Positions 60,216-64,000 of a stretch of 64,000 bases of DNA are shown here, in pieces. The notes beneath the pieces were generated by a model that ran no database searches, had not been told where the DNA came from, and saw only the letters and a list, made by a program, of their open reading frames with translations. Numbering within the stretch: position 1 is the stretch's first letter; each line of letters starts with the position of its first letter. This stretch comes from Straminergon stramineum (taxonomy: Eukaryota; Streptophyta; Bryopsida; Hypnales; Calliergonaceae), in contig OY987266.1 of the NCBI GenBank assembly GCA_963920665.1, positions 19,580,248-19,644,247 of the forward strand. Reading direction: 5' to 3'. The position numbers were made by a program, and so were the translations under genes.

Positions 60216-61774
60216 TTATATTCCATCCATTTCCCCTTGTTCTTCCCTTTTCTTCTTTTCCAATTCTATTTGGGCTCTTGCCACTCTTTCTTCCCTCTTC
60301 AAAAGAGTTAGGTCATGGTTCCACATCTTCTTTTGGATCCACCACTTCTTGAACAATGACATGAACCTGATGTGTGCCTTCGGCCACGACATCTTTTCCT
60401 CCAACTTCTGTTCCAATCTTTTCACAGACGCTAACTTCATCTTCAACTTCTCTATTTCCGTAGTGGATGATGAATCTTCAACATCCACAGACAATGAATC
60501 TGATTGCAACGACCGGTCAATAGGATCTGCATCCTTCATCTCCTTCAAGCAGTTCAACGTCGATCTTGCCTTTTCCACACCTCCTTTTTCAATGGCAAGG
60601 TTGTTTTCTTCCATCCTACATTTTCCCATTATTGTTTGAAGTCGTTCATCCATAACAGGATTGACATTTGAACTACAACCTCCATCTTCTCCCTTATTGA
60701 ACTTGAGGTAAAATTGTTCCAGTTGTTCCATTTCTCTTTGTTGGGCTGCCAAACGAGTTTGTCCAACTTGAATTAGTTCTTTGAGGGTGCCCACATCCTC
60801 AACCTGAATCTCTTGTGCGCTTCGCTTCTCGATGATCTCACACTCCCTTTCTTTTTCTTCAAGATCCTTTAAAAGCATCTCCAACTCCACTTTATAGGAT
60901 TCTTTCGTCCGCCGTTTATTGTCTTCTCCAAGTACACCTTGATGTTCTTGTTCCATTTCACGCATCCTTCCATGGAAGGCAAATTCATCAAGGTCAGAGG
61001 AATCTCTTCTTCGGCTTCACTCTCCCCATCCAACCTATCTTCATTAATTTCTTGCAAGCGAGCTTGCACGTAATGGAACACTTCGTCATCTTTAGGACGA
61101 CAGACCCCTATCGGTTCCACAGACATAAAAGGTTCTCCATCCGTTGGTGTGGTCCGTTGCATGTTGCCTTCTTCGGATACCACCAATGCTAAGTTTTCTT
61201 CCATTGATGTATCTTCCATACTGTCCCTAGGTTCAGGCAATGGCTCTTCATCGGAGTCCGATTCTCCAGTTGACGTTGACCAAACATAATCCTCATCTGC
61301 CACTCCTTCTATAATGTTCTTTTTGGGCCCTAGCCCATCCTGAGGATTATTTGAAGGACCCGCTCTTGGAATGTCTTTTGTAGTTGGAAGCATGACATTC
61401 TTGGATGTCTTGAAGGTCATCCAATCTACCATTTTCCCCAATTGTAACTCTGCATATACCATTTGGCATATGCCCATTGAGACTTCGCTCCGTGGAATTT
61501 TTCGCTTTCCGTACAATGCTCGATACACTTCAATACATCTCTGGACAAATGCATCATACTTGCAGTAATGAAGATTCGCTTGGTTTTGCTTCACATGGTG
61601 AATGTGTCGATGGTAAGGGAATAGCTTGTCGATATGGCACCAATCCACAAATAACTTGCAAGTCGTCAAGGTCCAATCGGAATTTACATGACGCCATCCC
61701 CGATATGCCTTAGCCGTTGGGTCAAGAAGGGTGCGTCGTTGCCTGCTATGGCGATCTCCTTTCTTCTTCGTCAT
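60216..61774 (-). CDS. Gene C (copy 2): WCHI-domain plus coiled-coil protein in two overlapping frames
   Basis: ATG 61774; first frame 61774-60869 (301 codons), second frame 60965-60216 (249 codons). It is as long as copy 1, with the same frame change and no further break. Visible protein differences are few (for example CKYDAF for CKDDAF, and an EDDE to KDDE change) and the second frame differs at about one residue. Conservation of both frames in two copies, while the transposase next door has several stops, could mean selection or simply chance over a short time. WCHI core, VDWMTFKT and acidic linker as in copy 1. TATTTAAG lies about 200 bp upstream. Confidence 0.6.
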
Positions 61775-61984
61775 CTTGTCATGTCACTCTAGCATAAAGA
61801 AAACTAGACTTTTATCGATAATATAACTGAAGAAATGAATTCGTAAACGTAGAAGCTACAACACGTGTAGATGCCCAAACTTCCAACCAACGAACTAACA
61901 TTCAGACGCTTCAAGGCGGATGAAAGGCACGATGCGACGAAGGAAGTGACGACTTGGGAATCCAATATCCCCTTAAATACCTGA

Positions 61985-62405
61985 AGTTGCCTAGGGCGCG
62001 TGCGGGTCTTGGGCGACCACGGGTTTGGGTCCCACTGTCCAGAAACTACCATTCAGGAAAAATTAGAGTTTCTAGAAGGAGACCTCAGGTGCAGGGCGAC
62101 CGCGGGTACAGGGGGCAACTGCATATAGGGTGACCACAGGTCATTTCCTGGGCGACCGCGGGTAATGGGGCGACCGCAGGTACAGGGGGCGGTTGCATAT
62201 AGGGCAACCACAGATCATTTCCTGGGCAACCACGGGTAATGGGGCGACCGTGGGTACAGGGGGCAGCTGCATATAGGGCGACCACAGGTCATTTCTTGGG
62301 CGACCGCAGGTAATGGGGCGACCGCGAGTCTCAGATTCCGAAAGGTCTTCCAGTTCATGACGATGGGGGTGGCTGCGTATGGGGCGACCGCGGGTCAGGG
62401 GCGCC
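61985..62405 (-). promoter_or_regulatory. GC-rich motif array 4, copy 2
   Basis: Units of GGCGACCGCGGGTAATGGG and GGCGACCACAGGTCATTTCC in gene C orientation; lacks the 68-bp duplication of copy 1. Confidence 0.8.
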
Positions 62406-62589
62406 AAAAAACATGAGTTTGAGTTTCCCCCCTAACAAATTGGAGGGAAGGTGTTCAAACTTTTCAAGTACCGCTCCCCCCTTTTCTGAGGATTAACTCC
62501 AGAAAATCCTAGGATTGAGGCATTCAAGACTAAGTGATCAAAAGTTAATTAAGTAATAAAGAAAGAGAATTGGTTGAGGAAGTGGAGAT

Positions 62590-63275
62590 TTGGAAAAGGC
62601 CTTCTTCCTAACATTTTATTTCTTCTTCATCCATCCATGTGGTCATGTAAAATTCAACGTAACCATTTCCTACTTTAATTTTTGGAGGGAGTACATTAAA
62701 AGGAGACCTTTCCTTGTGGGGGGAAACGATGTACAAATAAAATACTGAAACCGTGGGATGCATCAAGAGAAATCTTTTTATCTACATCAAAAGTGGTTTT
62801 AAAAAATGGAAACCTGGGAAAGCTCTTCCCCTTGACATTTTCTTTTTCCTCATGCTCATGTAAAATTCAACATAACCATTTCCTATTTTAATTTTTGGAG
62901 GGAGTACATTAAAAGGAGACCTTCTCTTTGGGGGAAATGATGTACAAAAAAAATACTAACACCGTGAGATGCATGAAGAAAAAATCTTTTGATCTCCATA
63001 AGAAGTGGTTTTTAAAAATGGAGACTTAGGGAAGCTCTTCTCCTTCACAATTTTTTTTCTTCATGCTCATGTAAAATTCAACATGACCATTTCCTATTTT
63101 AATTTTTGGAGGGAGTACATTAAAAGGAGACCTTCCCTTTGGGGGGAAATGATGTACAAAAAAAATATTAACACCGTGAGATGCATGAAGAAAAAATCTT
63201 TTGATCTCCATAAGAAGTGGTTTTTAAAAATGGAGACTTGGGGAAGCCCTTCTCCTCATCATTTCATTTTCCATC
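62590..63275 (-). repeat. About 215-bp tandem repeats, copy 2
   Basis: Three to four units marked by GGAGACTTGGGGAAGC and TCACACATGCAT-like strings, reverse complement of 29082-29770. No gene. 63276-63797 is non-coding and includes CCCTAAACC-like strings (inverse) at 63555-63595. Confidence 0.75.
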
Positions 63276-63797
63276 CTCCAACATAGGAATTTCAATATAG
63301 TCCTCCCCTTAATACATCAAGGGGATTTAAAACACATTTGAAGGGGTGAATGAATATTGACTTTATTGAAGATTAAAAAGTTCGGAAATGACACCTTCAA
63401 TGGTTTATATCTTACAAGTGCAAGGTTTAGGAGTTCAAACTTTTTTATGACATATAATGAAAAGCAAATCACATGTGTTTATCATTTTATCCACCCTAAT
63501 AAATAGAAGTACATTACTTTTGGAGTGGCATACATGGAGAAGGTCCATGGTTTTTCTATAGGGTTTAGGGTATAGGGTTAGGGTTTAGGGTTTGGAAAAC
63601 CCTCTTCAATTTGTCTAATTAGTCTTACTATAATTCTATATTTATAGACTGATTTTGTAGTATTAACTAGCTACCAACATTGAAGAACATGTCAGTTGTA
63701 GTCCATAGAAGACGCAATTAAGTCTGACTTCATTAGTGTTGGAGATGGCTCACATCTTCTACTACGTTGGTTTCTGGACTGGCGTGACTTTAAGATA

Positions 63798-63920
63798 GAG
63801 GCGACCGTAGGTGGAGGCGACTTCAGGTCCTGGTGGTTGTGGAGCACAGTTTGGTGGAATGGGGTGCGACTGCGGGTGGGGGGCGAGTTCAGGTCCTGGG
63901 CGACTACGGGTGGGGGCATG
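63798..63920 (-). repeat. GC-rich motif array 3, copy 2 (short form)
   Basis: Only about six units against roughly 1.2 kb in copy 1; flanks on both sides match copy 1, so the length change is inside the array. Confidence 0.85.
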
Positions 63921-64000
63921 CCTTCCAATCCAAAGAAGTTTTAATAAGTATAACGAGTTCAACTTTTAACATCCAAGAACAAGTCACTTCTTTAGGACCT

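Larger units (their letters stand above)
52818..64000 (-). mobile_element. Giant multi-gene hAT-type transposon, copy 2 (partial, opposite orientation)
   Basis: Starts CAGGGTTGTT, the same terminus as copy 1 at 38300, and is the near-identical reverse complement of copy 1 from 38300 down to about 27270, reached at 64000. Flanks at the shared terminus differ (TGTGAAAC before copy 2, TTGAGAAG after copy 1), so these are two insertions of one element, not a simple inverted duplication. It contains transposase, gene C and arrays 6 to 3. About 8.8 kb, including genes B and A, should lie beyond the window. Confidence 0.85.

Noticed and set aside
27270..64000. One large inverted duplication (11-kb arms, 14.5-kb spacer)
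   Set aside because: The inner end of both arms falls exactly at a hAT terminus (CAGGGTTGTT) with different 8-bp flanks, and copy 1 has its own matching target duplication. Two independent insertions explain this better.

Overview
The window is nuclear DNA of a land plant with a large, repeat-rich genome. This rests on spliced genes with GT/AG introns, CACTA, hAT and Ty1-copia elements of plant type, short CCCTAAA-like strings, and the remains of an L-type lectin receptor kinase. I cannot name the lineage. Almost nothing here is an ordinary host gene: mobile elements are inserted into and next to each other.

Layout. 69-985: 3' end of a spliced host gene with a degenerate N4/N6 DNA-methyltransferase fold. 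3058-16359: a complete CACTA (En/Spm) element with 3-bp target duplication CTA. It has an apparently intact four-exon TNP2 transposase gene (+) and a divergent seven-exon ORF1/TNPA-like gene (-) broken only by two stop codons; one ORF1 intron holds a 190-bp copy of TNP2 exon 1. 17048-18368: a solo LTR flanked by AAAAG. 18461-38300: a 19.8-kb hAT-type element flanked by the 8-bp duplication TTGAGAAG. 38309-47396: a lectin receptor kinase pseudogene (-), split by a 5.7-kb Ty1-copia element (40970-46683, target duplication GGGAG) and cut at its 3' end by the giant hAT. 47397-52817: AT-rich sequence with little in it. 52818-64000: a second copy of the giant hAT in the opposite orientation, running off the window, with a 1.13-kb non-autonomous hAT-like element nested in it at 53263-54394.

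The giant hAT is the most unusual object. Besides a DUF659/hAT-dimerisation transposase it carries three other genes. Gene A has a Cys/His-rich N-terminal domain (here called the WCHI domain), coiled coils and a RING-H2-like finger. Gene B is a protein kinase followed by what looks like the end of a WCHI-type domain and a coiled coil. Gene C is a WCHI domain plus coiled coil. Each of the four genes lies directly downstream of an array of a GC-rich motif (consensus CCCGCGGTCGCC), in gene orientation, followed by a TATA-like box and, 170-230 bp later, the ATG. One more array lies near the right terminus. This suggests a coordinately regulated multi-gene transposon, with the motif as promoter element and perhaps transposase-binding site.

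Nearly all visible gene damage in these elements is nonsense explained by C-to-T (or G-to-A) change at Gln, Arg or Trp codons, as expected in methylated, silenced DNA. The two giant-hAT copies carry mostly different lesions, so both descend from a healthier element that may survive elsewhere in the genome.
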